From the NCBI RefSeq assembly GCF_946478835.1, contig NZ_CAMLDV010000107.1, positions 1 through 12,241 of the forward strand: DNA of 12,241 nt. The letters run 5' to 3'. Positions 1 to 7,315 of this stretch are shown here, piece by piece (position 1 is the first letter of the stretch; every line of letters starts with the position of its first letter). Made by a program: the position numbers and the translations under genes. Below the pieces are notes generated by a model. The model saw nothing but the letters and a program-made list of their open reading frames with translations. It did no database searches and was not told where the DNA came from. This DNA comes from an uncultured Bdellovibrio sp. (GTDB lineage: Bacteria > Bdellovibrionota > Bdellovibrionia > Bdellovibrionales > Bdellovibrionaceae).

Positions 1-143
1 ATAGGATAATGATAAAAGCAATGTATCTTCGCATAGATAGTCGTCTCATTGTGAACCATTCATAAGCGAAAAACAAAGATTTCACTGAAGAAGTCTTAGA
101 GGAACTGGACCAAAAGCCCAGATCAGTATAAATTCTGAAGCTT
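1..143. other. Left-edge stretch without a convincing gene
   Basis: I see no supported gene here. One frame on the plus strand is open from the left edge and closes with TAA at 63-65 (about 20 codons), so the tail of an upstream gene cannot be excluded, but the residues are not recognisable. The rest is the leader of the exonuclease gene. There is no clear -10/-35 pair and only a weak GAAG-like ribosome binding site before the ATG at 144. Confidence 0.3.
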
Positions 144-971
144 ATGAATCTAGATCTTCCCTTGAATGAATATACGTACGTTGCCTTTGATACGGAAACC
201 AGCGGAGCATATCCGATTGGTTACGACATCGTCGAGTTTGGTGCGGTGAAATGGTACAAAGGGAAGGAAGTCGATCGCTTGCAGTTTTTATTGAAACCGC
301 GAGAGTTGATGACCGATTTCATCATCGGTATCCATGGCATCACCAATGATATGGTGAAAGACGCACCATTGATGTCTGAAAAAATTCACGAAATTCATGC
401 TTTCTTTAAAGATTCTGTCGTTATGGCTCACCATGCTCCCTTTGATATGGGATTTGTTTCCATTGATTTTGAAAAAGCGCGTTTGCCATTGCCTTCAGAG
501 CCGGCTCTTTGCACCAGTCTGCTTTCACGAAAATGGATTCACGGAGTTGAAAACCATAAACTGCAAACATTGGTAAAGCATATGGCGATTGATGGTGGCC
601 AAGCTCACCGCGCGTACGATGATGCCAAAGCCTGTTTGCATGTGGCCTTGGGGTGTTTCCAAAAAATGGGTGAAGAGATGACCTTGGCGGGAGCAATCAA
701 AAGCCAGGGAAAAAATCTGTGGTGGAGAGATTATTCGCTGATGTTCTCAACCGACAATCAGTTGAAAAACCTTATTGAGGCCACACAAAATAAAAAAGAC
801 ATCGACATGATTTATCAAGGTGGCTCTGCGAAAGGTGAAACCCGCAGACTCACTCCAATTGGTATCGTAAGAAATCCCGACGGAGACTATTTGCAGGCTT
901 TCTGTCACAAAGATCAAACTGCGAAAAGATATTACCTCACCCGCATTAGCGATGTTGCGATTGTTTTTTAA
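144..971 (+). CDS. DEDDh 3'-5' exonuclease with C-terminal WYL-like domain
   Basis: This 275-residue protein starts with a DnaQ-like (PolIII epsilon) exonuclease fold. All five DEDDh residues are visible: D16 and E18 in FDTET (ExoI), D101 in HHAPFDMGF (ExoII), and H155 and D160 in HRAYDD (ExoIII). It should remove nucleotides from 3' ends of DNA or RNA using two metal ions. Residues about 206-275 are a separate small domain that reads like a WYL domain: a helix (LKNLIEA), a strand ending IY, an R-x-L-x-P turn, then YLQAFCH and a closing YYLTRISDV. WYL domains bind nucleic acid or ligands, so this part may steer or control the nuclease (inference). It is not a replicative epsilon subunit by context: no polymerase genes are nearby. 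The ATG at 144 is used because an in-frame stop lies at 129-131. Its ribosome binding site is weak. Confidence 0.88.
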   Translation: MNLDLPLNEYTYVAFDTETSGAYPIGYDIVEFGAVKWYKGKEVDRLQFLLKPRELMTDFIIGIHGITNDMVKDAPLMSEKIHEIHAFFKDSVVMAHHAPFDMGFVSIDFEKARLPLPSEPALCTSLLSRKWIHGVENHKLQTLVKHMAIDGGQAHRAYDDAKACLHVALGCFQKMGEEMTLAGAIKSQGKNLWWRDYSLMFSTDNQLKNLIEATQNKKDIDMIYQGGSAKGETRRLTPIGIVRNPDGDYLQAFCHKDQTAKRYYLTRISDVAIVF

Positions 972-1142
972 AATCCCTTTATGAAACGACAAGCATAAAC
1001 CTAAGATCTTCATGTGGGCATTTATGAAGTCATTTTGCGTCCCGTGAAAACTCCTGAAGATACAAATTAGAAATGTGCTTAAGTTCTAAAATGTTCTTCC
1101 GAAAATTAAGCTAAGTTTGTTTATTAGAAAATAATTCTGGAT
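972..1142. other. Intergenic region with a weak hairpin
   Basis: No protein gene is visible. A 6-bp inverted repeat (CTTCAT at 1008-1013 with ATGAAG at 1024-1029) lies about 40 nt after the exonuclease stop and is followed by TCATTTT. It could be a weak terminator of that gene. A stronger terminator follows at 1143. Confidence 0.3.
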
Positions 1143-1170
1143 GCTGTGCAACTCTGCACAGCTTTTTATT
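1143..1170 (+). terminator. Rho-independent terminator
   Basis: A perfect 8-bp stem, GCTGTGCA (1143-1150) and TGCACAGC (1155-1162), with a 4-nt loop, is followed directly by a T-rich run from 1163. This is a textbook intrinsic terminator on the plus strand. It lies 172 nt after the exonuclease stop and about 95 nt before the next gene, so it ends either a long exonuclease 3' UTR or a short untranslated RNA. Confidence 0.8.
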
Positions 1171-1265
1171 TATGAATTTTTAGATTTGAAAGTCCGTTGG
1201 AGGGCTCAGGCATTTTATTGTTTAAAATTTGAAAAATTATTTTGAGATATATTGTGGAGGTGTAA

Positions 1266-2828
1266 ATGAAAAAAAGAAGTCTCAATTTTAAGTTGGCGCT
1301 AGTGATGGGGATTCTAATTCTGGGATCTGCCGTTATAGCAGGAATTGGTTTAAGTCGTATGGAAATGCTCAATGCGACACTGGATCGCATTGTCAAAGAG
1401 AGAAGTGCTCGGGTGTCTCTTGTAAAAGACATCAAGGCTCTGTTTTATCTGCAAATGATGAATGAACGCACTTTTGTATTAGAAGAAACGAACGAAGGTA
1501 TGCAGGCGATTGGTCAATTAATGAACAAACGCCATGATGAAATGCTAAAAAAGATTAACGATCTTTATGAAATTTCCACGGAAACCGGAAAAGAAGAGAT
1601 GACAAAGTTTCGAGAGAACTACCAAGCGTGGTGGAGTCTTACAGAACAAGTTCGTAAAATTTCGATGGATGGTGATAACAAACGCGCCATCACTTTAAGC
1701 CACGAAAAAGGATCTTCACTCAGAAAAATCGGCGAAGAAATCATCAACTCAACGGTGGATCGAAACGAAAAGCGCATGATGGAAGATGCCGAGCAAGCGG
1801 CGGCCGACTATAAGCAGGCACATTTCCTAGTGCTTCTTACCAGCGGCATTGCCATTCTTCTCGGTGTTTCCTTTGCAAGCTTAGTATTGGTTTCCTTAGG
1901 CAAAGCCATCAACAGTGTGATCGAGAATCTCACTAGTGCTTCAGACCAAGTGTCGAGTGCGGCTCAACAAATTGCATCTTCTTCCGAAGAGCTTTCTCAA
2001 GCGACAACAGAGCAGGCCTCTTCGCTTGAAGAAACTGTGGCAACCATTGAAGAACTTTCGTCCATGGTGAAAGTGAATTCAGAAAATGCAAGCCAGGCAG
2101 CCCAGTTGTCGAATGAAACCAGTGAAATTGCCTCTCGTGGTGAGCAAGAAATCCGTGCGCTAGTTTCTTCTATGGGTAATATTTCGAATGATTCAAAACG
2201 AATTGCTGAAATCATCAACGTGATTGATGATATCGCTTTCCAAACAAACCTTTTGGCTTTGAACGCCGCAGTGGAAGCAGCTCGCGCTGGGGAGCAAGGT
2301 AAAGGCTTTGCAGTCGTGGCAGAAGCTGTTCGCAGTCTTGCTCAACGCAGTTCTTCAGCAGCAAAAGACATTACGGATTTGATCAAGACCAGCGTTGAAA
2401 GAATCGAAACAGGCAGTGAACAAGCGGAACGCAGTGGAACTGTACTGGTCGATATTTTAACGTCCGTAAAAAAAGTGACTCAGATCAATAATGAAATTGC
2501 TTCTGCAAGCACGGAACAGGCAAATGGTATCACGCAAATCAGTAAAGCCATGAATCAGTTAGATCAAGTCACGCAAATCAATGCAGCTTCTTCTGAGGAG
2601 GCAGCGGCTTCTGCAGAAGAATTGTCAGCGCAAGCTGAGAGTATGAGCAACGTGATTTCAACCCTGGTTAAAGTGATTAAAGGGGAGGGCGCGCATCCAA
2701 CGCATGCCGTATCACCCGCTATAAAGTCTTCCGCAAAGAAATCAGCGAAGGTTGCCGCAGTGCCAGTGCCTGCCAAAACGATGGTTTCTATCAGTGATGA
2801 TTTATTGCCATTAAATACTGCAAGCTAA
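1266..2828 (+). CDS. Transmembrane methyl-accepting chemotaxis protein, HAMP-less
   Basis: This 520-residue chemoreceptor senses outside signals and controls a CheA kinase through CheW. TM1 is about residues 8-28. A roughly 155-residue helical periplasmic part of the four-helix-bundle type follows. TM2 is about 187-209. The long coiled-coil signalling domain runs from about 215 to 467. Its hairpin tip is plain: [16 protein letters not shown], then [15 protein letters not shown] around 342-356. No HAMP domain is seen: TM2 runs almost directly into the signalling helices. The last 45 residues are a loose Ala/Lys/Pro-rich tail without the NWETF-type CheR-docking pentapeptide. The ATG at 1266 has a strong GGAGG site at 1256-1260. 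The gene is monocistronic, between two terminators. The ligand cannot be told from sequence. Confidence 0.93.
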   Translation: MKKRSLNFKLALVMGILILGSAVIAGIGLSRMEMLNATLDRIVKERSARVSLVKDIKALFYLQMMNERTFVLEETNEGMQAIGQLMNKRHDEMLKKINDLYEISTETGKEEMTKFRENYQAWWSLTEQVRKISMDGDNKRAITLSHEKGSSLRKIGEEIINSTVDRNEKRMMEDAEQAAADYKQAHFLVLLTSGIAILLGVSFASLVLVSLGKAINSVIENLTSASDQVSSAAQQIASSSEELSQATTEQASSLEETVATIEELSSMVKVNSENASQAAQLSNETSEIASRGEQEIRALVSSMGNISNDSKRIAEIINVIDDIAFQTNLLALNAAVEAARAGEQGKGFAVVAEAVRSLAQRSSSAAKDITDLIKTSVERIETGSEQAERSGTVLVDILTSVKKVTQINNEIASASTEQANGITQISKAMNQLDQVTQINAASSEEAAASAEELSAQAESMSNVISTLVKVIKGEGAHPTHAVSPAIKSSAKKSAKVAAVPVPAKTMVSISDDLLPLNTAS

Positions 2829-2834
2829 AATAAA

Positions 2835-2857
2835 AAAGGGCACGTGACGTGCCCTTT
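2835..2857. terminator. Bidirectional intrinsic terminator
   Basis: A 10-bp perfect stem, AAAGGGCACG (2835-2844) and CGTGCCCTTT (2848-2857), with a 3-nt loop, lies between the convergent chemoreceptor and PepSY genes. The minus strand has a long U-run after it (the complement of AAAAAA at 2832-2837), making it strong in that direction. The plus strand has a looser TTTAATTTC run. Confidence 0.87.
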
Positions 2858-2863
2858 AATTTC

Positions 2864-3121
2864 TTATTTTTCTTTTACAATCGAACCGTCGACCGGATTA
2901 AAGTAGATTTCGACTTTTTTACCGTCTTTGTTCGTGCCGTAAATTTCGTAGCAAGTGCCAGGTTGTTTAAATTTCGATATTTTATATCCCTCGTTCTCGA
3001 CTTTCTTTTTAAAGTCGGCTTCTTGCATCCATTTTTCTTTGGGTTCATTGGTACATTCTTTTTTGGCATAAACTGTTGTGGCTGTTCCTAGGACCACCAG
3101 GCCTATTACTAGATGTCTCAT
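2864..3121 (-). CDS. Small secreted PepSY-domain protein
   Basis: The 85-residue protein begins with a signal peptide (MRHLVIGLVVLGTATTVYA, cleavage likely before KKE). The mature part is one PepSY-like domain of the short PF13670 type: W...DFKKKVENEGYKISK, then CYEIYGTNKDGKKVEIY and FNPVDGSIV. Such domains are small periplasmic modules found beside redox membrane proteins and two-component systems; their exact role is poorly known. Two cysteines (in ECTNEP and GTCYE) may pair. The start at 3121 is chosen over an in-frame ATG at 3157 because AAGGAGAG lies just upstream of it and the signal peptide then begins correctly. It is divergent from the cytochrome b561-like gene, which suggests shared function and control (inference). 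Confidence 0.8.
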   Translation of the reverse strand: MRHLVIGLVVLGTATTVYAKKECTNEPKEKWMQEADFKKKVENEGYKISKFKQPGTCYEIYGTNKDGKKVEIYFNPVDGSIVKEK

Positions 3122-3290
3122 TTGACTCTCCTTTATTAATGGGTCTATCCCATTCATTTCTTTCAGTATCGTTACTTTCTTTATTTTGAAAATAGGCCGA
3201 ATGCCCTAAGTACTTGAAATTATGTGACGTATATCTTTTGCCCAATGGACGAAAACCGAAAACGGAATGACATTTGAGGTGGAGGTTTAT
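3122..3290. promoter_or_regulatory. Divergent intergenic region with inverted repeat
   Basis: This 169-nt gap must hold the promoters for the PepSY gene (left) and the cytochrome gene (right). A 6-bp inverted repeat, AATGGG (3138-3143) and CCCATT (3149-3154), sits just upstream of the PepSY ribosome binding site and could be an operator or leader hairpin. I could not pick a convincing -35/-10 pair in either direction. Confidence 0.4.
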
Positions 3291-3992
3291 ATGAGATCAA
3301 CTTTAGTTTATGATTTACCAACCCGACTTTTTCATTGGTTGTTTGCGGGCTTATTTTTAGTGGCCTTCGTTCTGGCTAAGACCTCGGATGATGAGTCGAT
3401 TATTTTTATTTATCATATGTTAGCGGGCCTTATGTTAGGCGGGCTTGTGTTGTGGCGTATCGTATGGGGTGTCATTGGATCGAAACATGCGAAGTTTTCC
3501 GGCTTCAACCTAAATCTTTTCGAACTCAAAAATTATATTTTAGGTATTATTTCCGGTTCAAAAAAACGTTGGCCCGGGCACAATCCAGCTTCGAGTTGGG
3601 CCGCCATTACGATGTTCATTTTAGCGCTTGGCCTGGCCGTGAGCGGTTACTTAATGACGACAGGAAATAAAGAAACTTTTGAAGACATTCACGAGTTTAT
3701 GGCCAACACTTTTATGGTGGTGGTGGGGCTTCACGTGACGGGTGTGATATTTCATTCCATTCGTCATCAGGACAGAATTGCGCTTAGCATGCTCGATGGG
3801 AAAAAAGAAATTCCTGAAAACAGCACCTCGATTCGATCATCAAGGTCGTTTGCTGGATTGCTTTTGATCGCATTCGTATTCGCTGCAGGTCTCTATCTTT
3901 ACAAACATTTTGATCCTTCCCAAAGAACTCTCGGGGGTTTTGGTCAGACACTTCAGTTGGACGAAATAGGAAAAGATGGTGATGACGATTAG
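3291..3992 (+). CDS. Cytochrome b561-like membrane protein
   Basis: This 233-residue protein belongs to the bacterial cytochrome b561 / Ni-Fe-hydrogenase cytochrome b type family (PF01292), which carries electrons across the inner membrane on b haems. The start is typical: YDLPTRLFHW with H15. Further conserved points are YHMLAGL with H42, the PGHNPA motif (H97), DIHEF (H134) and GLHVTGV (H148), then SMLDGKKEIP. Helices fall at about 14-30, 41-62, 103-122 and 137-157. The protein goes on with an added membrane helix (about 187-204) and an acidic tail ending in DDD. The start at 3291 has GGAGG at 3281-3285; an in-frame ATG at 3267 would only add eight residues. The electron donor and acceptor are unknown. 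The next gene is 24 nt downstream, so the two are probably co-transcribed. Confidence 0.87.
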   Translation: MRSTLVYDLPTRLFHWLFAGLFLVAFVLAKTSDDESIIFIYHMLAGLMLGGLVLWRIVWGVIGSKHAKFSGFNLNLFELKNYILGIISGSKKRWPGHNPASSWAAITMFILALGLAVSGYLMTTGNKETFEDIHEFMANTFMVVVGLHVTGVIFHSIRHQDRIALSMLDGKKEIPENSTSIRSSRSFAGLLLIAFVFAAGLYLYKHFDPSQRTLGGFGQTLQLDEIGKDGDDD

Positions 3993-4016
3993 GACTTCAT
4001 TGTGTAGGTTTGCTGT

Positions 4017-4529
4017 ATGAATCATAAAGAACGCTCCGTCATTGTCGCTATTTTGGCCATTGTTGCTTTCATGGTAGCCATGGATTTATTTACGGATACC
4101 AAGGAAGGCGTCGCTGTTTGGCATGTGCTGGTCGAAGGCGGAGCTGGAGTCGCCGCCTTATTCGGAATTTTTTACTTTATGAAAGGCTCTTACAATCTTC
4201 AACATAAGCTTTCAGACTCAATGAGCGAAAACGCTAAGCTCAAGAAGGAGGCGGAGGATTGGAAAACAGAAGCTCAAAAGTACATTGAAGGCCTTTCTAA
4301 ATCTATCGATCTGCAACTCACCAAATGGAATTTATCTCAGGCAGAAAAAGAAGTGGCTTTATTACTTTTGAAAGGTCTTTCTTTAAAAGAGATAGCCATA
4401 ATCCGCAACACAGCAGAAAAGACGGCGCGTGTGCAGTCCATTTCTATTTATTCTAAATCGGGCCTCGCAGGTCGGTCAGAACTGGCAGCTTTTTTTCTAG
4501 AAGATTTATTGCAGCCGCAGAAGTACTAA
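4017..4529 (+). CDS. Membrane-tethered LuxR-type HTH regulator
   Basis: This 170-residue protein has two N-terminal hydrophobic segments (about 7-23 and 36-55), a charged coiled-coil linker (about 60-92), and a C-terminal LuxR/GerE-type helix-turn-helix (about 104-165: WNLSQAEKEVALLLLKG, LSLKEIA, then YSKSGLAGRSELAAFFLEDLL). It has no receiver or ligand domain of known type. It is therefore probably a one-component transcription factor held at the inner membrane that responds to membrane or redox state (inference). It lies 24 nt after the cytochrome gene. It ends tail-to-tail with the triple-CheW gene, and the two stop codons overlap by 4 nt. The start codon has no good Shine-Dalgarno, which suggests it depends on translation of the cytochrome gene. 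Confidence 0.82.
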   Translation: MNHKERSVIVAILAIVAFMVAMDLFTDTKEGVAVWHVLVEGGAGVAALFGIFYFMKGSYNLQHKLSDSMSENAKLKKEAEDWKTEAQKYIEGLSKSIDLQLTKWNLSQAEKEVALLLLKGLSLKEIAIIRNTAEKTARVQSISIYSKSGLAGRSELAAFFLEDLLQPQKY

Positions 4530-5983
4530 ACCGCGCTCGCTAAGACACGCTTAGCGATGCGTTTGGCGTCCAGGATGAGAGCCGCCTTATTCGTTTCGTC
4601 GGCCGCCTTGTATTGAACGGCTTCAACAATGTCCGTGACGCTTTCTCCGGCTTTATCGCGGTACATAAGATCCGGCAATTTCATCTTATCATTTTCTGAT
4701 AAGGAAATGATGGAGTGAACGGAGTCGACAACCAAGCCAAAATGAATGTCTTCTGTTTTGAATATCAAAATTTTATTATTAAGATCCGATTCCTGCTTTT
4801 TCTTTTGATACATGGTTCTTGAGTCAACAACCATCACCATTTCTCCGCGAAGATTAAAGACGCCACGGTAGTGGGCAGGCATCCCCGGAGGTGTCATTAA
4901 ATTAGAGGGAAGATCCAGAATTTCTCTGACGTCCGAAATGCTAATGGCATACTCTTGCTCAATCGAGAAGGTGATGAAGGTTTTGCGAATGCCGCTTTTT
5001 TTACTATTGTTTTCTGAACTTGCTTCGCGGGCGGCATTGTAGAGTTTGCTGTGACCATGAGTAATTTCGATAATTTCTTTGTCCGTAAGAATTTTCGTAT
5101 TGTCCAACAAAAGAACGTCTTCTTTATCTTTAATTGAAATACAACCTTTAATCATTTCCATGCGTTCTGTGGCGAAAACCGGAAAGCGTTTCAATTCATC
5201 ATTGTAAAAGGTCACGATGCTATCGACTTTATCAACCAAGAGTCCGAAAAGCTCGGTCTCAATCTTCATTACGACAACTCGTCGATTTCCCAATGTCGCA
5301 TCTTTGCTGGAATCGGCCTCTCTGTATTTTAAGAGCGCAGCAAAATCAATTACCGGAACTGTTACTCCGCGAAGATCAAATGTCCCGATGCAGTTGCCGA
5401 CGGCAAGGGCTGATTCATTGATGTTTTTAAGCATTAAAATTTCTTGAATTTCATTTATCTCAAGAGAGCACTTGGAAGGACCAACGAGAAACGAAATCGC
5501 TTGTCTTCTTTTTCCCCGATTGTTGATAAGGTTGCTGTTGAGTTTGCCGTCTTCGTTCTGCTTGGGAAGATTCTTCAGGCAAAAGATGGAGCCGGCGTCA
5601 AGAATTTGAATGATTCGTTTGCCGCCTTCTTTTTTGAACACACCTTTGACTACCGAGGAATCGTCATCAAGAAAATTGCTTTGTTCGTCGGAATTAGAGC
5701 TGAAAACTTCTCCGGTCTTATCAAATAAAAGACCCACGAAGTTTCCGTTTAAACAGATGATAGCGATCTTTTGCTCCCGACTTCCAGCCTCGGTACTCAG
5801 GCCTAAAACATCTTTGAGGTCGACGACAGGAACAATCGTGCCACGCAAATTTATAAGTCCTTTGAGATAATTTGGAGCCAGTGGGATCGTTGAAAACGAA
5901 TCGGGCGTATTTATAACTTCTTGGACAAATGTAACAGGAAGTGCGAACTCACTTTGGTTTAAGTAGAATGAACAAAATATCAT
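4526..5983 (-). CDS. Triple CheW-domain chemotaxis adaptor
   Basis: The 485-residue protein is three CheW domains in a row and nothing else. Domain 1 is about 1-137, domain 2 about 160-302, domain 3 about 334-480, joined by polar linkers (about 138-159 and 305-333). Each has the CheW signature turn with its conserved arginine: INLRGTIVPVVDL (R47), FDLRGVTVPVIDF (R205) and FNLRGEMVMVVDS (R379). CheW couples chemoreceptors to CheA kinase in the cytoplasm, and that arginine is in the binding surface. Ordinary CheW is about 150-170 residues with one domain. CheV has a receiver domain, which is absent here. It is the last gene of the receptor-cheR-cheD operon; its ATG overlaps the cheD stop in ATGA. 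No CheA-type histidine kinase or CheY-like domain is fused to it. Confidence 0.9.
   Translation of the reverse strand: MIFCSFYLNQSEFALPVTFVQEVINTPDSFSTIPLAPNYLKGLINLRGTIVPVVDLKDVLGLSTEAGSREQKIAIICLNGNFVGLLFDKTGEVFSSNSDEQSNFLDDDSSVVKGVFKKEGGKRIIQILDAGSIFCLKNLPKQNEDGKLNSNLINNRGKRRQAISFLVGPSKCSLEINEIQEILMLKNINESALAVGNCIGTFDLRGVTVPVIDFAALLKYREADSSKDATLGNRRVVVMKIETELFGLLVDKVDSIVTFYNDELKRFPVFATERMEMIKGCISIKDKEDVLLLDNTKILTDKEIIEITHGHSKLYNAAREASSENNSKKSGIRKTFITFSIEQEYAISISDVREILDLPSNLMTPPGMPAHYRGVFNLRGEMVMVVDSRTMYQKKKQESDLNNKILIFKTEDIHFGLVVDSVHSIISLSENDKMKLPDLMYRDKAGESVTDIVEAVQYKAADETNKAALILDAKRIAKRVLASAV
4537..4557. other. Hairpin in the 3' end of the triple-CheW gene
   Basis: TCGCTAAG (4537-4544) and CTTAGCGA (4550-4557) form an 8-bp stem with a 5-nt loop, a few bases from where the two convergent genes meet. 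U-runs on either side are short, so it is at best a weak terminator. It is also coding sequence for the last residues of the CheW protein. Confidence 0.4.
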
Positions 5984-6477
5984 TTTAACGCCCCTTTATT
6001 GGCAAGTCTTGGGATGGCTTCCACTTGATAAGTGCAACTGGCAGAATCAATAGTCACTTTACGTCCCTGGCAACCGCCGTATTCAACGAAAACTATTTTC
6101 ATACCTTTTTTCTTCAATTCTCTTTCAGCAGCGGAGAGGTTTTGTCCACCTATCAATTTTGAATTGTCTGCGGCATCAGGATTTGTCATGTTTCCTCCGC
6201 CGGCGAAAATAACGTCGATTTCCGCAACGTCTTCGGGCCTGATTTTCATCAGAGCAAATAGGGAAGCGATGGCTTGATCCACATATCTCCCGCTAATGGA
6301 AAATGATTTCTCCGGATTTTCGGGCAAAAAACAATGCGCTAATCCGCACATACTTTTGCGTTTCCATATAAACCCGATTCCAACGCAAGAGCCCAGTATG
6401 GCCTTGAGCGTTTCGCCATTTCTGGCCACTTTCACTTCCCCAATATGAACGCTTAATACGTCTTTTACATCGTTCAT
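5980..6477 (-). CDS. cheD: CheD chemoreceptor glutamine deamidase
   Basis: The 165-residue protein matches CheD in length and motifs. CheD converts receptor glutamines to glutamates and tunes receptor sensitivity. The nucleophile region LGSCVG places the catalytic cysteine at C31, and GLAHCFLP gives the histidine at H48; their 17-residue spacing is the one I recall for Thermotoga maritima CheD (C27/H44). Other family marks are GRYVDQA, FAGGGNM and GGCQGRKVTID. The third catalytic residue, a threonine five or six positions before the cysteine (T21 in T. maritima), is not at that place: residues 25-26 are Lys-Ala and the nearest threonine is T23. Activity is therefore uncertain. The start overlaps the cheR stop by one base (TGATG) and the end overlaps the next start by four, so translation is coupled in the operon. 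Confidence 0.9.
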   Translation of the reverse strand: MNDVKDVLSVHIGEVKVARNGETLKAILGSCVGIGFIWKRKSMCGLAHCFLPENPEKSFSISGRYVDQAIASLFALMKIRPEDVAEIDVIFAGGGNMTNPDAADNSKLIGGQNLSAAERELKKKGMKIVFVEYGGCQGRKVTIDSASCTYQVEAIPRLANKGALK

Positions 6478-7313
6478 CAGCGGCTGTCTTTCCTGTAAAT
6501 AAGATTTTCAACCTTGGCTAATCCCGAGCTTATTCCGGTAAGGCTTTCTGATTCGCCGATAATCAAAATGCCGTCGGCTGCGAGCTTTGGCAGAATTAAA
6601 TCCAGAACTTTTCTTTGGTCGGCGGACGTAAAATAAATAAAAACGTTTCTGATTAAAATAAGATCATATGTTTTCTTGTCTTTGAGTGATGTAAAAAGAT
6701 TGTGTTCAAAAAAGTTCATTTTCCGTTTTACATCTGGATGAACAGAAAAAGTTTCATCGCTGTTTTGTAACATGTATTTTGAAAACGTCTCCGGCATTGA
6801 GTTCCTGAACGATTCGATGGAGCGTCCTTGATAAACCCCTTCTCTGCAGACTTTCACCACCCTTTGAGAAATATCGCTGGCGGAAATTTCATAGTTAAAA
6901 GAGACATTTTTGTCTTTAAACTGCTGACACAAAATTCCCATCGAGTGAGCCTCTTCGCCGGTAGACGCAGCTGCGGACCACGCCGAAAAAACTTTTCCGG
7001 GATTACGTTGATACCACGCGGGAAGTGTTTGTGATTCGATATGGCTCCAGATTCGGGGAGTGCGAAAGAAATAAGTTTCATTGGTTGTTACTAAATCAAT
7101 AAAAGGTTTTCTTTCCTCGTCATGGATTTGAACGAACTCAAAATATTCTTCATAGCTTTTTAAGGAAAGGGCAAGGACGCGTTTTCTAAGACGTCCTTGC
7201 ACCATGCTTTTTCTGTTCTTCGCAATAGTGATTCCTGTCAGTGCATGAATAAGACTGATGAGCTTTGTGAAACAAGCGTCATCAAGGATATCTAATGCAT
7301 CAACAGAAACCAT
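6477..7313 (-). CDS. cheR: CheR chemoreceptor methyltransferase
   Basis: The 278-residue protein is a full-length CheR, which methylates glutamates on chemoreceptors using S-adenosylmethionine. The helical N-terminal domain (about 10-75) is followed by TTNETYFFR (76-84) and the Rossmann methyltransferase domain. SAM-binding motif I is WSAAASTGEE (112-121), in which the cysteine commonly seen before STGEE is alanine (A116). An acidic residue follows at D147 (SASDIS). The RNVFIYF motif (222-228) and GILIIGESESL (248-258) complete the fold. No C-terminal TPR extension is present. It starts 2 nt after the stop of the receptor gene and shares a base with cheD. Its likely substrate is the soluble receptor encoded just upstream, though that receptor has no visible pentapeptide tether. 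Confidence 0.93.
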   Translation of the reverse strand: MVSVDALDILDDACFTKLISLIHALTGITIAKNRKSMVQGRLRKRVLALSLKSYEEYFEFVQIHDEERKPFIDLVTTNETYFFRTPRIWSHIESQTLPAWYQRNPGKVFSAWSAAASTGEEAHSMGILCQQFKDKNVSFNYEISASDISQRVVKVCREGVYQGRSIESFRNSMPETFSKYMLQNSDETFSVHPDVKRKMNFFEHNLFTSLKDKKTYDLILIRNVFIYFTSADQRKVLDLILPKLAADGILIIGESESLTGISSGLAKVENLIYRKDSR

Positions 7314-7315
7314 AA

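Noticed and set aside
421..696. 91-codon minus-strand frame inside the exonuclease gene
   Set aside because: It lies opposite conserved catalytic motifs of the exonuclease and encodes no recognisable sequence.
144..971. Calling the exonuclease DnaQ, the replicative proofreading subunit
   Set aside because: The C-terminal domain is WYL-like rather than a polymerase-binding tail, and no replication genes are nearby.
2849..3091. Phe-rich plus-strand frame opposite the PepSY gene
   Set aside because: Its composition comes from the lysine-rich minus-strand gene, which has a signal peptide, a ribosome binding site and a domain.
5444..5870. Two plus-strand frames opposite the first CheW domain
   Set aside because: They are shadows of the triple-CheW gene with no domain or start signal.
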